A DNA stretch of 64,000 nt from Poindextera sp963719975 (GTDB lineage: Bacteria > Pseudomonadota > Alphaproteobacteria > Caulobacterales > Caulobacteraceae), in the NCBI GenBank assembly GCA_963719975.1, contig CAVRED010000001.1, forward strand, positions 124,001 to 188,000, written 5' to 3'. The first letter of the stretch is position 1. Every line of letters starts with the position of its first letter. Position numbers and translations under genes: made by a program. The notes below the pieces were generated by a model. It had not been told where the DNA came from. It saw only the letters and a program-made list of their open reading frames with translations, and did not search any database. Below are positions 9,968 to 19,237 of the stretch, piece after piece.

Positions 9968-10460
9968 TCACGGGACCCCTCCCGCATCCGGCGAACTCTC
10001 GGCCGGCGCGCGGCGCTTGATACGCCGATTGTCCGTTGAGTCCAATACGCCCAGGGCCCGGTCGAGCTTGGCGGTCGCGGACTCCTCGAACGGGGCGAGC
10101 GCGACCAGCGGCAGGCTGACGCCGAGCGCCGACCAGGCGGCGGCGCTCGGGCATTCGCTCGACCTCGACGGCGCCGCGCAGCGCACGACGAGCGCGATCT
10201 CGGCGAACGGCAGCTGCTTGGCCGCCATCGACGCCGACGCCCCGCGCCTCGATCAGCCCGGCCAGCGCGTGCGGCGCGCGGCCCCACAGCCGCCCGGCGT
10301 CGCTCCAGACCAGCGTCCGGTCGTCGGCGACCAGCGTCCAGCCGCGCTCGAGCGCCTTCAGCGCCAGGTCGCTCTTGCCGGCGCCCGAGTCGCCTTCGAT
10401 CAGGACGCCGCGCCAGTGGCCGAAGGCTCGCCGCGCGACCAGGCCCGCGTGCAGGATCAT
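9968..10460 (-). CDS. hprK: HPr kinase/phosphorylase (short alphaproteobacterial form), frameshifted
   Basis: About 150 aa, the short form lacking the N-terminal domain of the Firmicutes enzyme. The start is MILHAGLVARRAFGHW and the Walker A is GVLIEGDSGAGKSDLALKAL. LVADDRTLVW and LAGLIEARGVGV follow, then (after a shift near 10227) MAAKQLPFAEIALVV. It phosphorylates the regulatory serine of HPr. Shifts near 10227 (an extra G) and 10150 break the frame; the end reads ALAPFEESATAKLDRALGVLD. It lies ~8 bp downstream of chvG in the same operon. Confidence 0.85.
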
Positions 10461-10467
10461 GCCGTCA

Positions 10468-12070
10468 TCATACGCTGACGGGCAGGGTGATCACGAAGCG
10501 CGCGCCGATCACCCGGCCCGTCCTCGTCGGTGCGGTTCTCGGCGTGGATGGTTCCGCCGTGGGCGGTGACGATCTGGCGGGCGATCGACAGGCCGAGGCC
10601 GGAGTGGAGGCCGAACGCCGCGCCCTTCGGCCGTGAGGTGTAGAAGCGCTCGAAGATCGTCTCGAGGTTCTCCGGCGGCAGGCCGGGCCGTCATCCTCCA
10701 CCGTCGCGATCGCCTGCCGTCCGGCGCGGCGCACGGCCAGCCGCACCTCTCGATCGGGCCGAGTCGGCGACAGGGCGGTGAACGAGCGGCCGTTGTCGAT
10801 CAGGTTGCGGAAGACCTGGCTCAAGCGGGCCCTCGCGCACGCGCACCATGATCGGCGGCTTCATCCTCCGCCGCGATGAACCGCACCGGCGGTTCGCCCG
10901 GGCTCGGCGGCCTCGCCGTAGAGGTCGGCGAGCCTGGTCAGCAGTTGGCCGAGATCGAGCGGCTTCGGCGACTCGCGCCAGAGCTCGGCGTCGAGCCGCG
11001 AGGCGTTGGAGATGTCGGTGATCAGCCGATCCAGCCGGCCGACGTCCTCCTTCAGGATGGCGGCCAGGCGCTCGCGCGCCGCGCGGTCCTTGACCAGGTC
11101 CAGGGTCTCGACCGCCGAGCGCATGGAGGTGAGCGGGTTGCGGATCTCGTGTGCGACGTCGGCGGCGAACCCCTCGATAGCGTCCATGCGTTCGGACGAG
11201 CGTCTGGGTCATCGTCTCGAGCGAGCGGGTCAGGTCGCCCAGCTCGTCGTCGCGCGCGGCGATGTCGGGCAGCGAGATCGCGCGCGCGCGCTGGGCGGTC
11301 GACCCGGTCCGCGGCGCCGGCCAGCCGCAGCACCGGCTGCGGCGATCATCCGCGTGAGCAGGAAGGACGAGGCCAGCGTCACCGCGATGGCGATGAGGAT
11401 GAACGGCAACAGCGCCAGCCGCTGGGCGGCGACGATCTGGTCGACGTTGCCGGACTCCAGCGTCAGCACGCCCGAGCACCGCCTGCACCCGCTGGATCGG
11501 GATCGAAACCGAAACCACGCGCTGCCGGTCTCGGTCGAGTCGCACGCCGCTCATCGTCTGGCCCTGCAGCGCCTGCTGCACCTCGCTCTTCAGCGCGGCC
11601 TCGGCCTGGGCGGCCTCGGCGGTCTGGTTGGCCTCGGGCTGGTCCTGATGCTTGAAGAAGTCCCAGTGGAACTGGAACTCGCCGCGGCTTGGCTGGCGGC
11701 GGCAGTTTCTCCGAGACGATATGGTCGTTCAGCACATCGCTGTCGGCGACCAGCTGGCCCTGGTTGTCGCAGATGCGCGCCCGCTGCGTGCCCTGGATCA
11801 GCAGCACCTGCAGGGTGTCGCGCGCACTTTCGTCGTCGATGGCAGGGCGTGTCGTCGGTCGCCGCCTCCTCGATCACGTGCGCGATGCCGCGGCCCTGGG
11901 TGGTCAGGCCTGTCGATCTCGGCGAGTGATCAGCCCGCGGCGGAGCTCGTTCAGCACCAGCGCGCCGACGATCAGGATCGCCAGGCCCGAGAGGTTCAGC
12001 GCGACGATCAGCCGGCCAAGGCGCGAGCCTGGCAGTCGCCAGCGGCGTGCGGCCGCCTCGCTGAGGCGCG
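10468..12070 (-). CDS. chvG: Sensor histidine kinase ChvG, multiply frameshifted
   Basis: The protein can be traced in pieces. A first membrane segment (LIVALNLSGLAILIVGALVLNEL) is followed by a periplasmic part, a second membrane segment (LALLPFILIAIAVTLASSFLL), HAMP, and the dimerisation/phosphoacceptor helix FAADVAHEIRNPLTSMRSAV containing the phosphorylated His. An HATPase domain follows (VFRNLIDNGRSF; last residues ARFVITLPVSV). ChvG senses acid or envelope stress in alphaproteobacteria and phosphorylates ChvI. At least five shifts are present. No ATG is readable at the start, which lies just after the chvI stop. Confidence 0.8.
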
Positions 12071-12071
12071 C

Positions 12072-12777
12072 TCAGGTTTCGCGGTAACGGTAACCGACGC
12101 CATAGAGCGTTTCGATCGCGTCGAACTCCGGGTCGACCTGGCGGAACTTGCGCCGCATGCGCTTGACGTGGCTGTCGATCGTGCGGTCGTCGACATAGAC
12201 CTGATCGTCGTAGGCGGCGTCCATCAGGTTGTCGCGGCTTTTGACGAAACCCGGCCGCTGCGCCAGCGACTGCAGCAGCAGGAACTCGGTCACCGTCAGC
12301 TTCACCGGCTTGCCGTCCCAGAGGCAGTCGTGCCGGGCGGAGTCGAGGGTGAGCCGCCCGCGGCGGATGGCCTTGCCCTGGGCGCTCGGCGCCGGCGGCC
12401 GTCTCGCTGTCGCCTCCGTCGGCGCGGCGCAGCACCGCCTTCACCCGCTCGATCAGCAGCCGCTGGCTGAAGGGCTTGTGGATATAGTCGTCGGCGCCGA
12501 GGTTGAAGCCGAGGATCTCGTCGATCTCCTCGTCCTTCGAGGTCAGGATGATCACCGGCAGATCCGAGGTCTGGCGCAGGCGCCTCAACACCTCCATCCC
12601 GTCCATGCGCGGCATCTTGACGTCGAGGATGGCGAGGTCCGGCGGATCGCTCTCCAGCGCCGCCAGCCCCGACGCGCCGTCGTAGTATCCCTTGACCTTG
12701 TGGCCGAGACTTTCGAGCGCCAGCGACACCGACGTGACGATGTTCTCGTCGTCGTCGACCAGCGTGATCTTGGCCAT
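12072..12777 (-). CDS. chvI: Response regulator ChvI, one frameshift
   Basis: An OmpR-type regulator of about 235 aa. The receiver domain begins MAKITLVDDDENIVTSVSLA, with the phosphorylated Asp in LAILDVKMPRMDG and the switch Lys in HKPFS. The winged-helix domain (KLTVTEFLLLQSLAQRPGFV ... DSHVKRMRRKFRQVDPEFDA) ends in the classic YGVGYRYRET. One extra G near 12390 shifts the frame between the domains. It is divergent from the gene at 12948, so the 170-bp gap probably holds the operon promoter. Confidence 0.9.
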
Positions 12778-12947
12778 ACCGTCGTCCTGCACTCGCTCGT
12801 TCCTCGCCGAAGGCTAGTGATTGCGGCGAAGTGGAGCAATGGCGAGCGCGGCGAAACTGTGGCCCGATCATGTCTCAACCCGCTCTTAAGCCTAATCGCC
12901 GAAGGTCATTGCGACGGGCGTCGTCCGCTTAGGCCCAGGGGAAAAGC

Positions 12948-13536
12948 ATGGATCACGACCAGGTTCACTTCGAGGTCTTCGCGCGACGCCAGCACGGCTC
13001 GTCATGGTCCTTGGAGCTGGCGACCGAAGACCGATCCGCGTGCGATCGACGCCGCCGAGGAGATGCTGGCCGAGGGGAGGGCCATCTCGGTCAAGGTGAC
13101 CAAGGAGACCCTCGACGGCGAGACGCGCGAGTTCAAGACCGTCACCATCCTGAACAAGGGCGAGCCGGACCGCGGCAAGCCGAAGCCGCCGAAGGAGGGG
13201 GTCGAGCCGCTCTGCGTCAGCCCGCAGGACCTCTACACCATCCATGCGCGCGACCGCATCGGCCGCCTGCTCGAGGGCTGGCTCGCGCGCAACAAGGCCA
13301 CGCCCTTCGAGCTCCTGCACCGCCCCGACCTGATCGAAAAGCTCGAGGCGACCGGGCTCGAGCTGCAGCACGCCATCCAGAAGGTGTCGATCCCGGAGGC
13401 GCAGGCGCGCGGCAAGACCGTGCACAACGTCATCCGCGACTTCCAGAAGCTCACGCAGTCCACGATCGACCGGGTGATGCGGGACGAGCGCAAGGGGCGC
13501 TTCCCCAACTTCGAGACGAAGCCTTCGCCGCCGTGA
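12948..13536 (+). CDS. Conserved protein of unknown function next to chvI, one frameshift
   Basis: About 195 aa. It starts MDHDQVHFEVFARRQHGSSW and after a shift near 13030 continues RAIDAAEEMLAEGRAISVKV, then LCVSPQDLYTIHARDRIGRL, LLHRPDLIEKLEATGLELQH and a basic C-terminus (DRVMRDERKGRFPNFETKPS). No catalytic motif is recognised. It is divergent from chvI and coupled to the next gene through a GTGA overlap at 13533, so the two probably act together; its place beside ChvIG suggests the same regulation. Confidence 0.65.
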
Positions 13537-14663
13537 CCGAGCGGCTGGTCGGCAACCCCGAGGCCCACTACCTCCTCGGCGGCGGCGTCGCCCGCGCGAT
13601 GGCCAGCGGCGCGAGCTGGAGCGGCAAGGTCAACCGCCTGCTCGATCTCGCCGACCAGGCGCCGCGCGCGCCCGAGCCGAGGGGCGCTGGCGTTCCAGGT
13701 GCTGGAGATCCCGCTGGCCGAGATCCTCGGCGCGCGCGCCGGGATCATGGAGCTTTTGGGCGTCAACCTCGACCTCGGCGCGATCGCTGGCGGCCATGAC
13801 GCGGCTGGCCGCCGCCGAAGCGGTCGACGCGCTGATCTCGATCGAGCCGGCGGTCGCCAACGTGATGCCGCTGCTGCAAGGGCCGGCGGCGCGCCTCGCC
13901 AACTGGCTGGACGGGCCCGTACTTCGAGAACGTCCGCACCGCCATCGCCCATCGGGTGCTGCACGAGCTGACCGGTCCCAAGCGCCTCCGACCCAGCGAC
14001 GCCGAGGGCGAGATCATCATCCTGCGCGCGCTGGCGATGGCGCTGACCACGGCGGCCGGCCGGCTGCTCACCATGGAGGAGGTGCAGGAGGCCTTCATCA
14101 ACCGCTCGCGCACGCTGGTGCGCGGCGACTTCGTCGAGGCCTATCTCGGCCACGACCGCAGTCTTCTGGGCGAGGTCGAGGCGCTGCTCTGGCTGGCGGA
14201 GAACGTCACCGGCGCCGCCAACAAGCGCCAGGCCAGCCGCTGGGTGCAGGCGAACGTCAGCGCGCTCCGGTTCGAGACCGATCTTCGCTCCGGCCCGGAT
14301 TCGGCCGCCACCAAGCTCGCCGCCCTCGCCGAGCTTCAGCGCGCGGTGTTCCGCTGCGGCTTCGTCCCCGAGGAGGCCGAGCCCATCGCCGCCAAGATCG
14401 GCGAGATCGGCGGTCTCGTCGAAGCCGACGCCGCCCTCGCCCAGGCGCTGGCCAAGGCCAACGCCCCCGTGGTGAACCGGCTCACGCTCCTGCTCCGCCT
14501 CGCCGCCGCCGAAACGGCGCCGCGCGGCCCCGCCGCCGAGCGGGCGAAGGCCGAGGCGATGCGGCTGATGCGCGCGCCGGAGATCCGCGCCGAGATCGCC
14601 AGGACCCCCGACGCCGTCGGCCGCGTCCGCGCCCTGATGCAGTCCGCCGGCCTCGCCGCCTAG
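13533..14663 (+). CDS. Conserved alpha-helical protein of unknown function, frameshifted
   Basis: About 376 aa when read through shifts near 13683, 13787 and 13917. It starts at a GTG that overlaps the previous stop (TERLVGNPEAHYLLGGGVAR), continues FQVLEIPLAEILGARAGI, and has a long intact C-terminal half from AIAHRVLHELTGPKRLRPSD to VRALMQSAGLAA. It is Ala/Leu/Glu-rich and probably all helical, with no membrane segment or known motif. Its partner is the upstream gene. Confidence 0.65.
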
Positions 14664-14717
14664 GTCCGTAACCCAACACCGCTCACCCCGCGAAGCGGGG
14701 ACTCAGGCTTGTTGCTG

Positions 14718-14811
14718 ACCACCAAGCACACCAAGGACACCAAGGGTTCTGAGAGCGCGGCGGCGCTGCGGCCATTTGCGGTCTCTTGGTGTGCTTGGTG
14801 TGCTTGGTGGT
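14718..14811. repeat. ACCACCAAGCACACCAAG inverted repeat, copy 2
   Basis: The same 18-base arms as copy 1: ACCACCAAGCACACCAAG at 14718-14735 and its reverse complement at 14794-14811, again followed by TTGAAAT. The interior differs from copy 1, so the arms rather than the loop are conserved. It fills most of the 281-bp gap between the helical protein and the NDUFA9-like gene. A short CACCCCGCGAAGCGGGGA hairpin precedes it at about 14683-14701. Confidence 0.85.
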
Positions 14812-14944
14812 TGAAATAGCCGCTCTCGCGGGAATGAACGGATTGAGGCGCTGCCGGACGCTGTGGACCTCCGCGCGCATTGCGCCGGGCGGGCGCCTCG
14901 GCTATCCCGCGACCACGGCTAATCGGGCGGCGGAGCATCCTGAC

Positions 14945-15908
14945 ATGCAGGGATTGGTGACGGTCTTCGGCGGCTCCGGGTTCGTCGGGCCCAGGTCGTC
15001 CGGGCGCTCGCCAAGCGCGGCCTGCGCGTGCGCGCCGCCATGCGCCGCCCCTGGCGCGGCTATCGCCTGCGGATGCTGGGCGACGTCGGCCAGATCGAGG
15101 TCGCGCAGGCCAACATCCGCGTCCCCGGCTCGGTCGACCGCGCGCTCGACGGCGCCGAGGCCTGCATCAACCTCGTCGGCGTGATCGCCGAGCGTGGGCG
15201 CCAGGGCTTTCAGAGCGTGCACGCCATGGGGGCCCAGACCGTGGCGGAGGCCGCGGCCAGGTCGGGCGCCAGGCGGCTCGTGCACCTCTCGGCGCTGGGC
15301 GCCAGCCCCGACGCGGGCTCGAAGTACGCCCGCAGCAAGGCCGAGGGCGAGGCGGCGGCGCGAGCGGCGATGCCAGGCGCGACCATCCTTCGTCCCGGCA
15401 TCGTGTTCGGCCCTGGGGACGCGTTCTTCAACCGCTTCGCGCGGATGGCGCTCGCCTCGCCGGCGCTGCCGCTGATCGGCGGCGGAAAGACCCGCTTCCA
15501 GCCGGTGTTCGTCGGCGATGTCGCCCAGGCGGTCGGTGAACGCGCTCATGGACGAGGCGACCTCGGGCCAGACCTTCGAGCTCGGCGGGCCTGGCGTCTT
15601 CACGTTCGAGGCCCTGATGCGGCTGATGCTGAAGGAGATCGGGCGGAGCCGGCTCCTGCTGCCCGTCCCGTTCCCGATCGCCCAGCTCATCGGCATGGCC
15701 GGCGACCTGCAGGCGATGGTCATGGCGCCGGTGCTGACCAGCGACCAGGTGGCCCAGCTGCAAGTCGGACAATGTGGTTGGCGACGGCGCGCTCGGTCTT
15801 GCCGCGCTGGGCGTCGCGCCGACGGCGCTCGAGCCTATCCTGGCGACCTACCTCTACCGCTACCGCAAAGGCGGCCAGTACGCCGACCTGGTCAGCGCGG
15901 GCGCCTAG
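14945..15908 (+). CDS. NDUFA9-like atypical SDR / NAD(P)-binding protein, frameshifted
   Basis: About 320 aa. The Rossmann fingerprint is VTVFGGSGFVG at residues 5-15, followed by RALAKRGLRVRAAMRRPW, ACINLVGVIAERGRQGFQ, RLVHLSALGASPDAGSKYAR (with the SDR Tyr/Lys pair in the YARSKAEGE context) and TILRPGIVFGPGDAFFNRFA. It ends in YRKGGQYADLVSAGA. This family includes the complex I accessory subunit NDUFA9 and is common in alphaproteobacteria, where it is linked to complex I assembly. Shifts lie near 14987, 15533 and 15765. Confidence 0.8.
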
Positions 15909-15909
15909 G

Positions 15910-16713
15910 TCAGCGGCCGAGCACGGTCAGGAGGATCAGGCCGCCGCCGCCGACGATCACCCGCCACCAGGCGAAGGGGCGAAAGCCGCGCGTCGAGACG
16001 AAGTCGAGCAGGTAGCGGACGACCGCCAGTCCCACCACGAACGAGACGACGAAGCCGATGGCGATGAGGCCGCCGTACTGCATGTTGATCATCGCGCGGT
16101 GCTTCCAGGCGTCGAGCGTGAAGGCGCCGATCATGGTCGGAATGGCCAGGAAGAAGCTGAACTCCGCCGCCGCCCGCCGGTCGCTGCGGAAGAGCAACGC
16201 CCCGACGATGGTCGACCCCGACCGCGACACGCCCGGAATCAGCGACAGGCACTGGAAGGCGCCGATGATCGCGGCGAGCCCCAGCGGATAGCGCATGGCG
16301 TCCTCGTAGCGCGGCTCCGGGCGCCAGCGGTCGACGATCCACAGCACCACGCCCCCGACCAGGAGCGAGATGCAGATCAGCTTCGGGTTCTCGAACGCGC
16401 CCTCGATCTTCTTCTCGAACAGAAAGCCCAGGATGCCAGCCGGCAGGAAGGCGATGATCACCGAGAGGGCGAACCGGCGCGCGTTCGGGTCGGTGGGCAG
16501 CCGCATCGCCACCAGCCACAGCCGCTGGAAGTAGAGGACGACGACCGCCAGGATCGCGCCGAGCTGGATCAGCACGATGAACACGTCCCAGGGGACCTCG
16601 GGCAGGTGGAGCAGCGTCTTGGCCAGGATGAGATGCCCGGTGGACGAGACCGGGATGAACTCGGTCAGGCCCTCGACGACGCCAAGAACGATCGCAATGA
16701 ACCAGTCGGGCAT
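15910..16713 (-). CDS. uppP: Undecaprenyl-diphosphatase UppP/BacA
   Basis: A 267-aa integral membrane protein with both BacA signatures: GVVEGLTEFIPVSSTGHLIL near the start and CLSLIPGVSRSGSTIVGALL in the middle. It removes a phosphate from undecaprenyl diphosphate, recycling the lipid carrier for peptidoglycan and other envelope polymers, and confers some bacitracin tolerance. The frame is intact although its neighbours are shifted. It is convergent with the NDUFA9-like gene, with one base between the stops. Confidence 0.95.
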   Translation of the reverse strand: MPDWFIAIVLGVVEGLTEFIPVSSTGHLILAKTLLHLPEVPWDVFIVLIQLGAILAVVVLYFQRLWLVAMRLPTDPNARRFALSVIIAFLPAGILGFLFEKKIEGAFENPKLICISLLVGGVVLWIVDRWRPEPRYEDAMRYPLGLAAIIGAFQCLSLIPGVSRSGSTIVGALLFRSDRRAAAEFSFFLAIPTMIGAFTLDAWKHRAMINMQYGGLIAIGFVVSFVVGLAVVRYLLDFVSTRGFRPFAWWRVIVGGGGLILLTVLGR

Positions 16714-16772
16714 GATGGCCGGCTCCTAGCGCGATTCGCCGCCAGGCCGCCGAGCCGCGTTGCGGGCGTGCT

Positions 16773-17924
16773 TCAGGGCGCCGGGTCTGGCCCGATGTAG
16801 CGGGCTCTTGGCCGGATGATCTGGCCGGTCTGCGCCTGCTCCAGCGCGTGCGCCTGCCAGCCGGCCATGCGGCCGATGGCGAAGATCAGGAAGGGCGCGC
16901 CCCTTGGGCAGGCCGAGCGCGGCGGCGAGGGCGGTCAAGCGCCATGTCGACGTTCGCCTGTACGCCGGTCATCGCCTCCGCCGCCTCGCGCACGGCCTCG
17001 TAGGCCGGCGGCGGCGTGAACGCCGCCAGCAGCGCCGCCGCGCGCGGATCGCCGGCGGGGTAGAGCTGGTGGCCGAAGCCGGGGATCAGCAGGCCCTGGG
17101 CGATGCGCGCCGCGACCGCCGCCTCGGCGCCGACGCGCTCGGCTTCGGCGATGAAGGCCTCGACCCGCGGGGCCATGCCGCCGTGCAGGGGGCCGGAGAG
17201 GGCGGCCAGGCCGGCCAGGTCCGCGGCGGCCAGCGAGGCGCCGGTCGAGGCGGCGACTCGGGCGGCGAAGGTCGAGGCGTTCAGCTCGTGGTCGGCCAGC
17301 AGCACCAGGAGGCGGCGGATCAGGTCGGCGCCGGATCGCGTCGACGCCCCAGGCCTCGGCCAGCCGGGCGTGGATCGGGTCCCTCGCCCACCGACCCGGC
17401 GACCGCGTCGGCGGCCGCGTCCAACAGGCTCGCGCCCTCGGCCGCCAGCACATGCGCGCCGCGTCCGCGCATCGGCGCGTCGGCGGCGGCGCGCGCGGCC
17501 AGGGCGGCGAACAGCCGCGCGCGAGCGTCGGGCAGGGCCGGCGGCGTCTGCGCGCCGCTCCTTCAGGCGAACGCCGTCGCCGCCGCGCAGCAGGCGGGCG
17601 ACCGCCTCCAGCGTCTCCGTCTCGGCCAGCGCGACCGCGTCGCGGCCGCGGTAGTAGAGCCGCCCTTCGATCACGGTGGTGATGCTCGACGCCAGCACCG
17701 GCTCGCCCCAGGCGATGGCGTCCTCGGCGACGGCGGCGGCCTTGCGCCCGCGCGCCTTGCGCGCCTCCAGCCGCGCCACGTCGGCGGCGCGGTAGAGGCT
17801 GCGTCGCGGGTCGCCCGCGTCCTGCCTCGCCTCCAGCCGCCCACGGCTGACGTAGGCGTAGAGCGTCTGCGGCGCGGATGTTCAGCCGCGCCTGCGTCTC
17901 GGCGGCGGTCAACCAATCGGTCAT
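16773..17924 (-). CDS. Citrate synthase-family protein with N-terminal helix-turn-helix, frameshifted
   Basis: It starts MTDWLTAAETQARLN and, after a shift near 17875, continues QTLYAYVSRGRLEA: a MerR-like/excisionase HTH of about 60 residues. The citrate synthase fold follows (AIAWGEPVLASSITTVIEGR, LNASTFAARVAASTGASLAA, GPLHGGMAPRVEAF, LLIPGFGHQLYPAGDPRAAA, VQANVDMALTALAA). Both catalytic histidines (GPLHGG, GFGHQ) and the catalytic Asp (NVDM) are kept. It ends GWQAHALEQ ... YIGPDP. It is divergent from a second citrate-synthase-like gene 89 bp away. Shifts also lie near 17545, 17395, 17340, 16938 and 16902. The substrate (oxaloacetate or other) is unknown. Confidence 0.85.
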
Positions 17925-17931
17925 GTCATAT

Positions 17932-17957
17932 ATTGATTAAATTGATCAAGATTGACC
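17932..17957. promoter_or_regulatory. Direct ATTGA repeats between divergent citrate synthase-like genes
   Basis: Three ATTGA units at 17932, 17941 and 17951 (spacing 9 and 10 bases) lie in an AT-rich patch between the two divergent genes. The middle unit forms the perfect palindrome TTGATCAA (17942-17949). This is a plausible operator for the HTH-bearing citrate synthase itself; that is inference from position. Confidence 0.4.
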
Positions 17958-18013
17958 CTAGCACGGATTGGCAGGAATGGCGAAGCTGAAAGAGAACAAG
18001 AAGGAGCTCCGCC

Positions 18014-19105
18014 ATGTCAGACGGACTTGAAGGGGTTGTCGCCGCCGAAACCGTGCTCTCCGAGGTCGATGGCGAGGCCGGCCGGCTGGTCATCCGCGGC
18101 TATCCGGTCAGCGCCCTGTCCGGCCACATCACCGCCGAGCAGGCCAGCCATCTGTTGCTGGAAGGCTTCTTCGACGACCTGCCCGATGCGGCGGGTCTCG
18201 CCGCCGCCCTCGGGCGCGCCCGCGCCGAGGTCTTCGCCGAGGTCGCCGCGCTCGACGATCACCTGGTCGCGCTCGGGACCATCGAAGGCGTTCGCGCGCT
18301 CACGGCCCGGCTGGCCGACGGCGACGACCTGGCGATCGCGCTTCGCCTCATCGCCGCGCCGGCGGTGTTCACGCCGGCGGTGTCGCGCCGGAAAGCCGGC
18401 CTTCAGCCACTCGCGCCCGACCCGACGCTCGGCCACGCCGCCGATGTCCTGCGCATGATCAAGGGCAAGCCGGCCGAACCGGCCGAGGTGGACGCGCTGA
18501 ACGCCTACCTGGTCACCGTCTGCGACCACGGCCTGAACGCCTCCACCTTCGCCGCCCGCGTGGTCGCTTCGACCCGCGCCGGGCTGACCTCGGCGGTGGT
18601 CGCCGGGATCAGCGCGCTCAAGGGCCCGCTGCACGGCGGCGCGCCCGGTCCGGTGATCGAGATGCTCGACGCCATCGGAACGCCCGACAACGCCCGCGCC
18701 TGGCTCGAGGCGGCTCTCGACCGCGGCGACCGGCTGATGGGCTTCGGCCACCGCGTCTACCGCGTGCGTGATCCGCGCGCCGATGCGCTCAAACGCGCCG
18801 TGAAGGTGTTGGGCGAGGGGTCGAACTCGCTGCCCGGCCGGCTCGCCTTCGCCGAAGCGGTGGAACAGGCGGCGCTCGACGTGCTCAAGGAGCGCAAGCC
18901 CAACCGCTCGCTGCAAACCAACGTCGAGCTCTACACGGCGCTGTTGCTCGAGGCGCTGGCGTTCCCGCCCGACGCCTTCACCTGCGTGTTCGCCATCGGC
19001 CGCGTCTGCGGCTGGATCGCCCACGCCCGCGAACAGGTCGCCGGCGGCCGCCTCATCCGCCCACAGTCGGTCTACATCGGCCCGGCGCCCCTGGCTGCGG
19101 CCTAG
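18014..19105 (+). CDS. Citrate synthase/methylcitrate synthase-family protein
   Basis: A 363-aa intact citrate-synthase fold without the HTH. Catalytic histidines are present in LKGPLHGGAPGPVIEM and LMGFGHRVYRVRDPR, and the CoA-side segment CVFAIGRVCGWIAHAREQ is typical. The position of the catalytic aspartate (normally NVDF) reads LQTNVELYTALL, so Glu replaces Asp. An AAGGAG ribosome site precedes the ATG. Condensation of an acyl-CoA with an oxoacid is expected, but the Glu and the divergent paralogue leave substrate and activity open. Confidence 0.85.
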   Translation: MSDGLEGVVAAETVLSEVDGEAGRLVIRGYPVSALSGHITAEQASHLLLEGFFDDLPDAAGLAAALGRARAEVFAEVAALDDHLVALGTIEGVRALTARLADGDDLAIALRLIAAPAVFTPAVSRRKAGLQPLAPDPTLGHAADVLRMIKGKPAEPAEVDALNAYLVTVCDHGLNASTFAARVVASTRAGLTSAVVAGISALKGPLHGGAPGPVIEMLDAIGTPDNARAWLEAALDRGDRLMGFGHRVYRVRDPRADALKRAVKVLGEGSNSLPGRLAFAEAVEQAALDVLKERKPNRSLQTNVELYTALLLEALAFPPDAFTCVFAIGRVCGWIAHAREQVAGGRLIRPQSVYIGPAPLAAA

Positions 19106-19237
19106 AGTTCCAATCACTCGCTCGTCCGAAGGAGGGGGCCGGAGTCGGGCCGCCCGGCGGTTAGGTTGAAGCCGATTCGCTTGCGCGCCACGGTTCGACC
19201 TTACTAGGGTTGAGATCAGGCCGGGGGCGGATGCTGC

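Noticed and set aside
14786..15184. Frame with VCLVCLVV run upstream of the NDUFA9-like gene
   Set aside because: Product of reading through the ACCACCAAG repeat; the true start is the ATG at 14945.
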